From: Erwinia sp050410775 | Lineage (GTDB): Bacteria > Pseudomonadota > Gammaproteobacteria > Enterobacterales > Enterobacteriaceae | Strand: one strand, 5' to 3' | Assembly (NCBI RefSeq): GCF_050410775.1 | Contig: NZ_CP191229.1 | Length of the DNA stretch: 64,000 nt | Shown here: one piece after another, positions 8,537 to 17,822 of the stretch | Position numbering within the stretch: the stretch's first letter is position 1 | Layout of the letters: every line of letters starts with the position of its first letter | The notes under the pieces: generated by a model | What the model was told of the DNA's origin: nothing | Database searches by the model: none | Seen by the model: the letters and a program-made list of their open reading frames with translations, nothing else | Position numbers and translations under genes: made by a program

Positions 8537-9031
8537 ATGGTAGACAATAAAAAACGACCGGGTAAAGATCTCGACAGAATCGATCGCAACATCCTGAACG
8601 AACTGCAAAAGGATGGTCGCATTTCCAACGTTGAGCTTTCCAAACGGGTAGGGTTGTCGCCAACGCCCTGCCTGGAGCGCGTCCGCCGTCTTGAAAGACA
8701 GGGCTTTATTCTTGGCTATACCGCGCAGCTGAATCCGCACTATCTTGATGCTTCTCTGCTGGTATTCGTTGAGATTACTCTGAATCGCGGGGCGCCCGAC
8801 GTCTTTGAGCAATTCAATGCCGCCGTGCAAAAACTTGAGGAAACTCAAGAGTGTCACCTTGTTTCGGGCGATTTCGACTATCTGCTGAAAACGCGCGTAC
8901 CGGATATGTCCGCTTACCGTAAGCTGCTGGGGGAAACCCTGCTGCGCCTGCCGGGCGTGAACGATACGCGGACCTATGTGGTGATGGAAGAAGTGAAACA
9001 GAGCAACCGCCTGGTCATTAAAACGCGGTAA
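8537..9031 (+). CDS. lrp: Leucine-responsive regulatory protein
   Basis: Lrp is a global, DNA-bending regulator of amino-acid metabolism, fimbriae and transport, and responds to leucine. The 164-residue product is essentially the E. coli protein: an N-terminal AsnC-type winged helix-turn-helix (about residues 29-58, ISNVELSKRVGLSPTPCLER) and a C-terminal RAM effector domain. The start is ATG 8537 (MVDNKKRPGKDL) although the frame is open for 63 codons upstream. Transcribed alone, divergent from trxB, and 119 nt ahead of ftsK. Confidence 0.98.
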   Translation: MVDNKKRPGKDLDRIDRNILNELQKDGRISNVELSKRVGLSPTPCLERVRRLERQGFILGYTAQLNPHYLDASLLVFVEITLNRGAPDVFEQFNAAVQKLEETQECHLVSGDFDYLLKTRVPDMSAYRKLLGETLLRLPGVNDTRTYVVMEEVKQSNRLVIKTR

Positions 9032-9150
9032 CACAGGGCAGGTGCAAAACCTGATGGATTTGGGTACACTCCTGTGAATTCATACAGGTTCAGCGTCGGG
9101 CTTGCCCGACGCTGTTGCCTTCATAGTTTACAGGCACCTGGAGAGAACTC

Positions 9151-12100
9151 TTGAGCCAGGAATACACAGAAGATAAAGAAGTTTCCCTGCAACCGCTGAG
9201 CAGTGGGCGTCGCCTGCTGGAAGCATTGCTGATTGTTGTTGCTCTGTTCGCCGTCTATCTGATGGTCGCTCTGATGAGCTTCAATCCTTCCGATCCCAGC
9301 TGGTCACAGACCGCCTGGCATGAGCCTATTCATAATCTTGGCGGCGGCGTAGGTGCCTGGCTGGCGGATACGCTGTTTTTCGTCTTCGGCGTGATGGCTT
9401 ATGCGATCCCTCCTGTCATTCTGGGTCTTTGCTGGATCACATTCCGCCAGCGGCACGACCAGGACTACATCGACTATTTTGCCGTGTCGCTGCGGCTGAT
9501 TGGCGTGCTGGCGCTGGTGGTCACCACCTGTGGTCTTGCCGCCCTCAACGCGGATGATATCTGGTATTTTGCCTCCGGCGGCGTGATCGGCAGCCTGCTC
9601 AGCAACGCGATGGCGCCCTGGTTCAACGGCGCTGGCGGCACGCTGACGCTGCTCTGTATCTGGGCCGCCGGCCTGACCCTTTATACCGGCTGGTCCTGGC
9701 TGACGATCGCTGAGAAGATTGGCGCTGCTGTGATGGGCGTGCTGACGTTTGCCAGCAACCGCTCCCGTAATGAGGAGCGCTGGCATGATGAGGAACCCAC
9801 GTATGCCGAACCCGATCTGAAGCAGAGCGCCGAAGTTGGGGAAGAGGATGTGCTGCTGGCGGGCACAGGCAGGGGCCACGAAGAAGAGTTCGATCCGCTG
9901 TTAAGCCAGCCCGCTTCCAACGTCACGCCTTCGCCTGCGGACGAACCACGGCAACAGCCTGCTGATGCGCTTAAAGTGGCCGTTCAGGAGGAACCCTCCG
10001 CAGCAGCGTCGCCTGCACCAGAATTTGTTTCTGCGGCGCCAGCGATTTCTGAACCTGCAGCAACGCAGGAGAAGCCTGAGCTTTACCACTTTGAGATGCC
10101 GGCAGAAACGCCCGTGCCTGCTCAGCCGTCTGTTACGGAAGAAGCGATGCCGCGTTCTGTCAGCTGGCAGGAAAACACCACGTCGTCGCCATTTAGCACT
10201 GCCGCGCCATCTTCACCTCAGCCAGCAGAAGCGGCGGGCGCGCTGACCGGCGGTGATGCGGCCAGGCTGGCGGCAGTCACGGCCACTGCGGCAGCGCTGG
10301 CGCCCGGTGCGGGCGCAATGCCTGAAAGCGTCAACCCGCAGGTAAAGCAGGGAATTGGCCCGGCGCTGCCGCGGCCTAACCCGGTTAAGCTTCCTACCCG
10401 CCGCGAACTGGCTTCTTACGGCATTAAACTGCCTTCTCAGCGCATGGCTGAAGAAAAAGCGAAAGAGGAAGAGCTTCGCCAGCAGGAGCAGCCTTCTGAC
10501 GATCGCGCTGCGGCACGGCAGGATGAAGGAAGGGAAGCGCAGGATGAAGCCCATCTCCGCGAAGCCTTTATGGCTCAACAGCAGGTGCGCTATGGCGAAG
10601 AGTTTGCTGAAGAGGACGAAGAGGCGTTGCAGCAGGCCAGCCTGGCGCGCCAGTTCGCCGCGCAGCAAAGTCAGCGCTATGGTGAAGAGCCGGAACAGCC
10701 CGCCTCGCCATCGCTTAAGCTGAATACAGCTGACGCCTTTAATTTTTCACCTGTGGACGATCTGGTTGATGAAGGTCCGGGCGAACCACTGTTCACTCTT
10801 TCCGCCACGCCTGAACCAGAGCAACCTCCGCTTCAACCGCAGTGGCAGCAGCAAAGCCAGCCCTCTCAGGATGTGGTTGCACCTCCGGTGACAGCGCCAG
10901 CCTGGCAGGAACACGCCAGCCAGCCGCAGGCGAGCTTTGTGCCTGCCGCAGCGCAGGAAGAGGCTTATCAGAACGTGTCAGAACAGGCCGTCATAACGCA
11001 TAACGCATCCGTGCCTGTTGACCCGACGCCTGCCTGGCAGGCGGAGCCGGTCGCGCCACCGGTGGCGGCCGCTCCGCAGCAACCTTCCCAGTATGCAGCG
11101 CCGGCACAACCTGCTCAGACAACCGTTACTCAGCCGCCACAGCCTGCCGCCGACAGCCTGTTCCATCCCTTCCTGGTTCGCCACGAGCAGCCGCTGGAGA
11201 GGCCGACAACGCCGCTGCCTACCCTGGACCTGCTTTCGGCGCCGCCGGAAGAGGCCGAGCCGGTGGATATGTTCGCGCTTGAGCAGACGGCCCGCCTCGT
11301 TGAGTCGCGCCTGGCGGACTATCGTGTGAAAGCGGAGGTGGTGGGTATTTCGCCAGGCCCGGTTATTACCCGCTTTGAACTGGATCTTGCGCCGGGTGTA
11401 AAAGCCGCACGTATTTCAAATCTTTCCCGCGATCTGGCGCGCTCCCTGTCGGCGGTAGCTGTGCGTATTGTGGAAGTGATCCCGGGTAAACCTTATGTGG
11501 GGCTGGAGCTGCCTAATAAACATCGCCAGACCGTTTATATGCGCGAAGTGCTGGAGTGCCCCCAGTTCCGTGATAATCCTTCTCCTCTCGCCGTGGTGTT
11601 AGGTAAGGATATTGCCGGACAGCCTGTGGTGGCCGATCTGGCGAAAATGCCACACCTGCTGGTTGCCGGTACCACCGGTTCCGGTAAGTCGGTTGGCGTT
11701 AACGCCATGATTATCAGCATGCTCTATAAAGCCACGCCGGAACAAGTGCGCTTTATTATGATCGATCCAAAAATGCTGGAGCTGTCCGTCTATGAAGGTA
11801 TCCCTCATCTGTTAACGGAAGTGGTTACCGATATGAAGGACGCGGCTAACGCCCTGCGCTGGAGCGTGGGCGAGATGGAGCGTCGTTACAAGCTGATGTC
11901 GGCGCTGGGCGTCCGTAATCTCGCGGGTTATAACGAGAAAGTAGAGATGGCGGAAGCGATGGGACGTCCTATTCCCGATCCTTTCTGGAAGCCGGGTGAC
12001 AGCATGGAAACCACGCCGCCGGTGCTTGAAAAACTGCCTTACATTGTGGTGCTGGTCGACGAATTTGCCGATCTGATGATGGCGGTGGGCAAAAAGGTGG

Positions 12101-12690
12101 AAGAGCTGATTGCGCGACTCGCTCAGAAGGCGCGTGCGGCGGGGATCCATCTGGTACTGGCCACGCAGCGCCCGTCGGTTGACGTTATCACCGGCCTGAT
12201 TAAAGCCAACATCCCGACGCGTATAGCCTTTACCGTATCCAGCAAAATTGACTCGCGCACGATTCTCGACCAGGCCGGGGCGGAATCCTTATTAGGAATG
12301 GGGGACATGCTCTATATGCCGCCTAACTCCTCAATGCCGGTGCGTGTTCATGGTGCCTTTGTGCGCGATCAGGAAGTCCATGCGGTTGTTCAGGACTGGA
12401 AAGCGCGTGGCCGTCCTCAGTATATTGAGAGCATCACGGCAGGCGAAGAGAGCGAGAACGGCAGTCTGGGCCTGGATGGCGATGAAGAGCTTGATCCGCT
12501 GTTTGACCAGGCGGTGTTATTTGTGGTTGAAAAACGCCGGGCGTCGATTTCGGGCGTACAGCGTCAGTTCCGCATAGGCTATAACCGCGCGGCGCGGATC
12601 ATTGAGCAGATGGAGGCGCAAAGCATTGTTTCTCCGCCTGGCCATAACGGCAACCGCGAGGTGCTTTCACCGCCGCCCCATGAAATGTAG
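9151..12690 (+). CDS. ftsK: DNA translocase FtsK
   Basis: FtsK anchors at the septum and pumps DNA toward dif so that XerCD can resolve chromosome dimers. It starts at TTG (as in E. coli) with MSQEYTEDKEVSLQPLSSGR. The 1179-residue product has four membrane helices in the first ~190 residues, a Pro/Gln/Ala/Glu-rich linker (about 200-690), the RecA-like motor with Walker A AGTTGSGKSV near 840 and IVVLVDEFADLMM as Walker B, and a C-terminal gamma winged helix (QRQFRIGYNRAARIIEQME). The linker is clearly shorter than in E. coli (1329 residues in total) and poorly conserved; the motor is near-identical. Confidence 0.98.
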   Translation: MSQEYTEDKEVSLQPLSSGRRLLEALLIVVALFAVYLMVALMSFNPSDPSWSQTAWHEPIHNLGGGVGAWLADTLFFVFGVMAYAIPPVILGLCWITFRQRHDQDYIDYFAVSLRLIGVLALVVTTCGLAALNADDIWYFASGGVIGSLLSNAMAPWFNGAGGTLTLLCIWAAGLTLYTGWSWLTIAEKIGAAVMGVLTFASNRSRNEERWHDEEPTYAEPDLKQSAEVGEEDVLLAGTGRGHEEEFDPLLSQPASNVTPSPADEPRQQPADALKVAVQEEPSAAASPAPEFVSAAPAISEPAATQEKPELYHFEMPAETPVPAQPSVTEEAMPRSVSWQENTTSSPFSTAAPSSPQPAEAAGALTGGDAARLAAVTATAAALAPGAGAMPESVNPQVKQGIGPALPRPNPVKLPTRRELASYGIKLPSQRMAEEKAKEEELRQQEQPSDDRAAARQDEGREAQDEAHLREAFMAQQQVRYGEEFAEEDEEALQQASLARQFAAQQSQRYGEEPEQPASPSLKLNTADAFNFSPVDDLVDEGPGEPLFTLSATPEPEQPPLQPQWQQQSQPSQDVVAPPVTAPAWQEHASQPQASFVPAAAQEEAYQNVSEQAVITHNASVPVDPTPAWQAEPVAPPVAAAPQQPSQYAAPAQPAQTTVTQPPQPAADSLFHPFLVRHEQPLERPTTPLPTLDLLSAPPEEAEPVDMFALEQTARLVESRLADYRVKAEVVGISPGPVITRFELDLAPGVKAARISNLSRDLARSLSAVAVRIVEVIPGKPYVGLELPNKHRQTVYMREVLECPQFRDNPSPLAVVLGKDIAGQPVVADLAKMPHLLVAGTTGSGKSVGVNAMIISMLYKATPEQVRFIMIDPKMLELSVYEGIPHLLTEVVTDMKDAANALRWSVGEMERRYKLMSALGVRNLAGYNEKVEMAEAMGRPIPDPFWKPGDSMETTPPVLEKLPYIVVLVDEFADLMMAVGKKVEELIARLAQKARAAGIHLVLATQRPSVDVITGLIKANIPTRIAFTVSSKIDSRTILDQAGAESLLGMGDMLYMPPNSSMPVRVHGAFVRDQEVHAVVQDWKARGRPQYIESITAGEESENGSLGLDGDEELDPLFDQAVLFVVEKRRASISGVQRQFRIGYNRAARIIEQMEAQSIVSPPGHNGNREVLSPPPHEM

Positions 12691-12722
12691 CGGCATAACC
12701 TGACAAAGTATTACCGTTACTG

Positions 12723-12755
12723 ACGGGCCGGGGCGACCCGGCCCGTTGAGTTTTA
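12723..12755 (+). terminator. ftsK terminator
   Basis: ACGGGCCGGG (12723-12732) pairs perfectly with CCCGGCCCGT (12737-12746) around GCGA. The following tract (TTGAGTTTTA) is only moderately T-rich. Confidence 0.65.
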
Positions 12756-12811
12756 TAGGGTTTATCCCCATATCACTTACCACTGGCCACATTATTCAGC
12801 CTAATCTTCTG

Positions 12812-12838
12812 TTGACAGGGGTGTCGCCTGGCTACAGT
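12812..12838 (+). promoter_or_regulatory. Candidate lolA promoter
   Basis: A perfect TTGACA (12812-12817) is followed, after 15 bp, by TACAGT (12833-12838), which is 4/6 to the -10 consensus. It lies about 60 bp upstream of lolA and downstream of the ftsK terminator. The short spacer makes it tentative. Confidence 0.4.
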
Positions 12839-12895
12839 TATCCATGAATGCTTCCCCGCTTCCCGGGATAAAAAAGTTTCAATAAGGATGCCGTA

Positions 12896-13507
12896 ATGAA
12901 AAAATTAATGATCTCCTGCTGTTTGCTTACTGCTTTTACCTCTGCCGGTGCGCTGGCTGACGCCTCATCCGCTCTGCAGCAGCGCCTCGATAAGGTAAAA
13001 AGCTTTCATGCCACCTTTGACCAGAAGGTGACCGACGGCAGCGGGCAGTCCGTTCAGGAAGGCGAAGGCGAACTCTGGGTTAAGCGTCCAAATCTTTTCA
13101 ACTGGCATATGACGGCTCCGGACGAAAGTATCCTCATTTCCGACGGTAAAACCCTCTGGTTCTACAATCCGTTTGTCGAGCAGGTCAGCGCTACCTGGCT
13201 GAAAGATGCCACCAGCAACACGCCCTTTATGCTGATTGCCCGTAACCAGAGCAGCGACTGGCAGCAGTATAATATCAGCCAGAAGGGCGACAAATTTGAG
13301 CTGACGCCTAAGTCAGCCGACGGCAACCTGAAGCAGTTCACGCTTAACGTTTCAGCCAGCGGCACCATCAACCAGTTCAGCGCCATTGAGCAGGACGGTC
13401 AGCGCAGCAGCTATACGCTGAAAAACCAGCAGAATGGCGCCATTGATGCCGCCAAATTTACATTTACGCCGCCGCAGGGCGTCACGCTGGACGATCAGCG
13501 TAAGTGA
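12896..13507 (+). CDS. lolA: Outer-membrane lipoprotein chaperone LolA
   Basis: LolA is the periplasmic carrier that takes lipoproteins from the LolCDE ABC complex to LolB in the outer membrane. The 203-residue precursor (same length as in E. coli) begins with a typical signal peptide, MKKLMISCCLLTAFTSAGALA, probably cut before DASSALQQ. The incomplete beta-barrel core is recognisable from GELWVKRPNLFNWHM and WFYNPFVEQVSATWL. AAGGA precedes the start. rarA begins 7 nt after the stop, so the two are co-transcribed. Confidence 0.98.
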   Translation: MKKLMISCCLLTAFTSAGALADASSALQQRLDKVKSFHATFDQKVTDGSGQSVQEGEGELWVKRPNLFNWHMTAPDESILISDGKTLWFYNPFVEQVSATWLKDATSNTPFMLIARNQSSDWQQYNISQKGDKFELTPKSADGNLKQFTLNVSASGTINQFSAIEQDGQRSSYTLKNQQNGAIDAAKFTFTPPQGVTLDDQRK

Positions 13508-13514
13508 GGTTAGC

Positions 13515-14858
13515 GTGAGTAATCTGTCTCTGGATTTCTCCCACAACGAGTTTCAACCGCTGGCTGCCCGCATGCGGCCACGCACGCTGGCCGAATATAT
13601 CGGCCAGCAGCATCTGCTGGCGCCCGGTAAACCTTTGCCACGCGCCATTGAGGCTGGTCATCTGCACTCCATGATCCTCTGGGGGCCGCCGGGCACCGGA
13701 AAGACCACGCTGGCAGAAATTATTGGCTACTACGGCAAGGCGGATGTTGAGCGCATTTCGGCGGTGACCTCCGGCGTAAAAGATATTCGCGAAGCGATTG
13801 AACGGGCCCGGCAGAACCGCAGCGCAGGCCGCCGGACCATTCTCTTTGTGGATGAGGTCCACCGCTTTAACAAAAGCCAGCAGGATGCCTTCCTGCCTCA
13901 TATAGAAGATGGCACCATCACCTTTATCGGTGCCACAACGGAAAACCCTTCGTTTGAACTCAACTCTGCGCTTCTCTCCCGCGCCCGCGTATACCTGCTG
14001 AAGTCCTTAACCAGCGAGGATATAGAAGGCGTGCTGGAACAGGCGATGCAGGATAGTGAACGCGGCTACGGTAAAGACAATATTGTCCTGCCGGAAAATA
14101 CCCGCAGGATGGTTGCGGAGCTGGTCAACGGCGATGCCCGCCGGGCGCTTAACACGCTGGAAATGATGGCGGATATGGCCGAAGTGAACGGTGACGGCAA
14201 GCGGGAGCTGACGAGCCAGCTGCTGAATGAAGTCTCCGGCGAGCGTAGCGCCAGGTTCGATAACAAAGGCGACCGCTATTACGATCTGATCTCGGCCCTG
14301 CATAAATCGGTTCGTGGTTCCGCACCCGATGCCGCGCTTTACTGGTATGCCCGAATTATTACCGCCGGCGGCGATCCTTTATACGTCGCCCGGAGGCTGC
14401 TGGCGATCGCATCGGAAGATGTTGGCAATGCGGATCCCCGGGGTATGCAGGTTGCCCTGGCCGCCTGGGACTGTTTTACCCGCGTGGGGCCAGCCGAGGG
14501 TGAGCGCGCTATTGCCCAGGCCATTGTCTACCTGGCCTGCGCGCCCAAGAGCAACGCAGTTTATACCGCTTTCAAAGCCGCGATGCGCGATGCGCGGGAT
14601 AACCCGGATTATGACGTGCCGGAACATCTGCGTAATGCCCCAACCAAACTGATGAAAGAGATGGGGTTAGGGGCGGAATATCGCTATGCACATGATGAAC
14701 CTAACGCCTACGCGGCAGGGGAGAGCTACTTCCCCGGCGAAATGGCGGATACACGCTACTACCAACCCACCGCCCGGGGGCTGGAAGGCAAGATCGGTGA
14801 AAAGCTCGCCTGGCTCGCCGCACAGGATCAAAATAGCCCGACAAAACGCTATCGCTGA
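13515..14858 (+). CDS. rarA: Replication-associated recombination protein A
   Basis: RarA (MgsA) is an AAA+ ATPase of the clamp-loader/WRNIP1 group that acts at stalled replication forks and interacts with SSB. The product is 447 residues from a GTG start at 13515 (read as MSNLSLDFSHNEFQPL), the same length and start type as in E. coli; an upstream in-frame extension overlaps lolA and is rejected. Motifs: Walker A GPPGTGKT (57-64), Walker B ILFVDEVH (to 116), sensor 1 GATTENPSF, and the C-terminal tetramerisation domain. It lies between lolA and serS, as in E. coli. Confidence 0.97.
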   Translation: MSNLSLDFSHNEFQPLAARMRPRTLAEYIGQQHLLAPGKPLPRAIEAGHLHSMILWGPPGTGKTTLAEIIGYYGKADVERISAVTSGVKDIREAIERARQNRSAGRRTILFVDEVHRFNKSQQDAFLPHIEDGTITFIGATTENPSFELNSALLSRARVYLLKSLTSEDIEGVLEQAMQDSERGYGKDNIVLPENTRRMVAELVNGDARRALNTLEMMADMAEVNGDGKRELTSQLLNEVSGERSARFDNKGDRYYDLISALHKSVRGSAPDAALYWYARIITAGGDPLYVARRLLAIASEDVGNADPRGMQVALAAWDCFTRVGPAEGERAIAQAIVYLACAPKSNAVYTAFKAAMRDARDNPDYDVPEHLRNAPTKLMKEMGLGAEYRYAHDEPNAYAAGESYFPGEMADTRYYQPTARGLEGKIGEKLAWLAAQDQNSPTKRYR

Positions 14859-14956
14859 CAGTGGCGTTGCGGTAAGGTTAGCAAGGAATTCAACGCATTC
14901 GCAGGTCGGATGCGTCCCCTCTTTATTCACTCAATCATACTAAGCACAGGACAAGC

Positions 14957-16249
14957 ATGCTCGATCCCAATCTGCTGCGTAACGAGCCAGACGCAGTCGC
15001 TGAAAAACTGGCACGCCGGGGCTATAAGCTGGACGTTGATACGCTGCGCGCTCACGAAGAGCGTCGTAAAGTCTTGCAGGTCGAAACTGAAACGCTGCAG
15101 GCAGAACGTAACTCCCGCTCCAAATCTATCGGCCAGGCCAAGGCACGTGGGGAAGATATCGAGCCGTTGCGTCAGGAAGTGAACGCGCTGGGTGAACGTC
15201 TGGACGCCGCCAAAGCGGAACTGGATACGTTGCAAAACGCCATCCGTGACGTGGCGCTGTCGATCCCGAATATCCCTGCCGATGAAGTGCCCGCGGGCAA
15301 AGATGACAGTGATAACCAGGAAGTAAGCCGCTGGGGCGAGCCGGCAAAATATGATTTTGCGGTACGCGATCACGTTGAACTGGGAGAAATGGCGGCCGGA
15401 CTGGATTTTGCTGCGGCCACCAAGCTGACCGGTTCGCGCTTCGTGGTGATGAAAGGGCAGATTGCCCTGATGCATCGTGCGCTCAGCCAGTTCATGCTCG
15501 ATCTGCATACTGAACAGCATGGCTACCTGGAAACCTATGTGCCTTACCTGGTTAACCATGCTTCACTGTATGGCACGGGCCAGCTTCCTAAATTCGGCGA
15601 AGATCTTTTCCACACCCGCCCTCTGGAAGAAGAAGCCTCCAGCAGCGACTACGCGCTGATCCCGACTTCAGAAGTGCCGCTCACCAATCTGGTGCGGGAT
15701 GAAATTCTGGAAGAGGAATCCCTGCCGCTGAAGTTTACCGCTCATACTCCCTGCTTCCGTTCTGAAGCGGGTGCCTATGGACGCGATACCCGCGGCCTGA
15801 TCCGCATGCATCAGTTCGACAAAGTGGAAATGGTGCAGATTACCCGTCCTGAAGACTCCATGCAGGCGCTGGAAGAGTTAGCGGGCCACGCCGAGAAAGT
15901 GCTGCAGCTGCTGAATCTGCCTTACCGCAAGATGCTGCTCTGTACGGGCGATATGGGCTTTGGCTCAACCAAAACTTACGATCTTGAAGTCTGGTTGCCC
16001 GCCCAGGAAACCTACCGCGAAATCTCCTCCTGCTCCAATATGGGCGATTTTCAGGCGCGCCGCATGCAGGCCCGCTGCCGCAGCAAGACCGAGAAAAAGC
16101 CTCGTCTGGTGCACACCCTTAACGGTTCCGGCCTGGCTGTAGGCCGTACGCTGGTGGCCGTGCTGGAAAACTATCAGCAGGCTGATGGCCGTATCGCCGT
16201 CCCTGAGGTGCTGCGTCCTTACATGAAGGGACTTGAATTTATTGGTTAA
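14957..16249 (+). CDS. serS: Seryl-tRNA synthetase
   Basis: SerRS charges tRNA(Ser) and tRNA(Sec) with serine in the cytosol. The 430-residue product has the long N-terminal antiparallel coiled-coil arm (about residues 30-100) that reads the tRNA long variable arm, followed by the class II catalytic core: motif 2 CFRSEAGAYGRDTRGLIRMH (part) and motif 3 NGSGLAVGRTLVAVLENYQ. The start is ATG 14957 with an upstream ACAGGAC tract. A strong terminator follows the stop. In E. coli K-12 dmsABC lies downstream; here ycaD follows directly. Confidence 0.98.
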   Translation: MLDPNLLRNEPDAVAEKLARRGYKLDVDTLRAHEERRKVLQVETETLQAERNSRSKSIGQAKARGEDIEPLRQEVNALGERLDAAKAELDTLQNAIRDVALSIPNIPADEVPAGKDDSDNQEVSRWGEPAKYDFAVRDHVELGEMAAGLDFAAATKLTGSRFVVMKGQIALMHRALSQFMLDLHTEQHGYLETYVPYLVNHASLYGTGQLPKFGEDLFHTRPLEEEASSSDYALIPTSEVPLTNLVRDEILEEESLPLKFTAHTPCFRSEAGAYGRDTRGLIRMHQFDKVEMVQITRPEDSMQALEELAGHAEKVLQLLNLPYRKMLLCTGDMGFGSTKTYDLEVWLPAQETYREISSCSNMGDFQARRMQARCRSKTEKKPRLVHTLNGSGLAVGRTLVAVLENYQQADGRIAVPEVLRPYMKGLEFIG

Positions 16250-16269
16250 TCACCATGCATTCCCTACAG

Positions 16270-16299
16270 AACCTGCGGCTTTCCCCGCAGGTTTTTTTT
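16270..16299 (+). terminator. serS intrinsic terminator
   Basis: AACCTGCGG (16270-16278) pairs with CCGCAGGTT (16285-16293) around a 6-nt loop and runs straight into eight T residues, 20 bp after the serS stop. Confidence 0.9.
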
Positions 16300-16478
16300 C
16301 GTCCGGACATAAGAACGTAAGCGGACTCAGTATGCCTGGGCTGGCAGGAAAACTTCTAAAAATAAATGTTATCGTGAGCAGGAGGGGTCTAAGGCGTAAA
16401 GTTGTCACTTTTCATAGAGATAATGCGACGCGCTGCCGTTTCGTTTGTCCCGCTAACCCTTTGTAGATAAAAAATTTT

Positions 16479-16516
16479 AATCGCTTCGCAGCAAATCGTG
16501 CTGGGCGCTTTTTTGA
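16479..16516 (+). terminator. Orphan terminator-like hairpin upstream of ycaD
   Basis: CAGCA and TGCTG pair around AATCG, extended imperfectly by CGC/GCG, and are followed by TTTTTT. It lies about 190 bp beyond the serS terminator with no ORF before it. It could end a short transcript or stop read-through into ycaD. Confidence 0.35.
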
Positions 16517-16586
16517 GACGTTGACTTTCGTTATTCCGGTGGCAATATGCGCGCAAAATCTTCCCTTTTTTGGTTGCATCCCCCAC

Positions 16587-17738
16587 ATGTCCACCTGGTC
16601 TCGCCCTGTTATCGTGCTGCTCTGCGGCCTTTTGCTGATGACGATTTCTATCGCCGTGCTGAACACGCTGGTTCCGCTCTGGCTTACCCATGATGCACTG
16701 CCGACGTGGCAGGTCGGCGTGGTCAGCTCCTCTTACTATGCGGGAAATCTGGCGGGAACCCTGGTAGCCGGTATGGTGATTAAGCGCCTCGGTTTTAACC
16801 GCAGCTACTACGCCGCCTCGCTGGTCTTTGCGCTGGCCTCTGCCGCGCTGGCGCTGGAAAGCGGCTTCTGGGCATGGACCCTGTGGCGTTTCACGGCAGG
16901 GATCGGCTGCGCGCTGATTTGGGTTGTGGTGGAAAGCGCGCTGCTGTGCAGCGGCACGCTGCGTAATCGCGGTCAGCTTCTTGCCGCCTATATGATCGTT
17001 TATTACATGGGAACGGTCGCCGGGCAACTGCTGGTCAGCAAAGTCCCTACCGGCCTGATGCAGGTGCTGCCCTGGGCGACGGCGATTGTGCTCTGCGCCA
17101 TTCTCCCGCTGCTGTTTACCCGTATCACGGCGAAAGGTGATGATGAGGAGGCGGCGCCGGGACGGATGTGGCCGATGCTGCGTCGCCGCAATGCGCGTCT
17201 GGGGATTAACGGCTGCATTATCTCCGGTATTCTGCTGGGATCGCTTTATGGCCTGATGCCGCTTTACCTCTCCCATCAGGGCATGAGTGACGCCACGGTT
17301 GGCTACTGGATGGCGCTGCTGGTCAGTGCCGGCATTGTCGGACAGTGGCCTGTCGGGCGTCTCGCCGATCGCTACGGGCGCTTATTAGTTTTGCGCGTTC
17401 AGGTATTTGTGGTGATCCTTGGCGCCCTTGCCATGCTGGGCAATGCCGCCATGGCCCCCGCGCTGTTTATTCTGGGCTGCGCCGGGTTTACGCTCTATCC
17501 GCTGGCGATGTCATGGGCCTGTGAAACCGTTGCCCATCACGAACTGGTCGCCATGAACCAGGCCCTGCTGCTCAGCTATACCATCGGTAGCCTGATTGGG
17601 CCTGCCATGACCTCAATGCTGATGCAGAACTACTCCGATCGCGTGCTGTTTTTAATGATTGCCGCCGTAGCATTTGTTTATCTGGTTATGCTGCTGCGTA
17701 AGGCGGACAGGCATGCAACGCCGGTCGCGCACGCCTGA
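16587..17738 (+). CDS. ycaD: MFS family transporter YcaD
   Basis: This is a major-facilitator inner-membrane protein of the YcaD group with unknown substrate. The 383-residue product has about 12 predicted membrane helices, the family loop-2/3-type motif GRLADRYGRLLVLR between helices 8 and 9, and the conserved LLLSYTIGSLIGPAMTSMLMQ (part) near the C-terminus. I chose ATG 16587 (MSTWSRPVIVLLCG), which matches the E. coli N-terminus and length (382); the upstream open frame is discarded. It is convergent with pflA, which ends 84 bp away. Confidence 0.93.
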   Translation: MSTWSRPVIVLLCGLLLMTISIAVLNTLVPLWLTHDALPTWQVGVVSSSYYAGNLAGTLVAGMVIKRLGFNRSYYAASLVFALASAALALESGFWAWTLWRFTAGIGCALIWVVVESALLCSGTLRNRGQLLAAYMIVYYMGTVAGQLLVSKVPTGLMQVLPWATAIVLCAILPLLFTRITAKGDDEEAAPGRMWPMLRRRNARLGINGCIISGILLGSLYGLMPLYLSHQGMSDATVGYWMALLVSAGIVGQWPVGRLADRYGRLLVLRVQVFVVILGALAMLGNAAMAPALFILGCAGFTLYPLAMSWACETVAHHELVAMNQALLLSYTIGSLIGPAMTSMLMQNYSDRVLFLMIAAVAFVYLVMLLRKADRHATPVAHA

Positions 17739-17785
17739 TAAATTGTCGGGGAATTACATTCGTCGCGTCGGATGGAGTATACAGC

Positions 17786-17815
17786 GAAAAAAATGCCGGT
17801 CGTCTGACCGGCATT
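17786..17815 (-). terminator. pflA intrinsic terminator
   Basis: On the minus strand a 10-bp stem (AATGCCGGTC / GACCGGCATT, arms 17815-17806 and 17801-17792) is followed by a U-run (A-run 17787-17793 on the plus strand). It lies just after the pflA stop. Confidence 0.85.
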
Positions 17816-17822
17816 ACTGCAT

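Larger units (their letters stand above)
16250..16586 (+). other. Non-coding region between serS and ycaD
   Basis: These 337 bases carry the serS terminator (16270-16299), a second terminator-like hairpin (16479-16516) and a TTGACT box at 16521-16526 that may be the ycaD -35. No convincing ORF is present in the remainder. In E. coli K-12 this is where dmsABC is found; no remnant was recognised. Confidence 0.6.

Noticed and set aside
16389..17276. 295-codon ORF on the minus strand over ycaD
   Set aside because: Low-complexity Gln/Arg/His-rich translation typical of antisense to a membrane protein gene; no domain.
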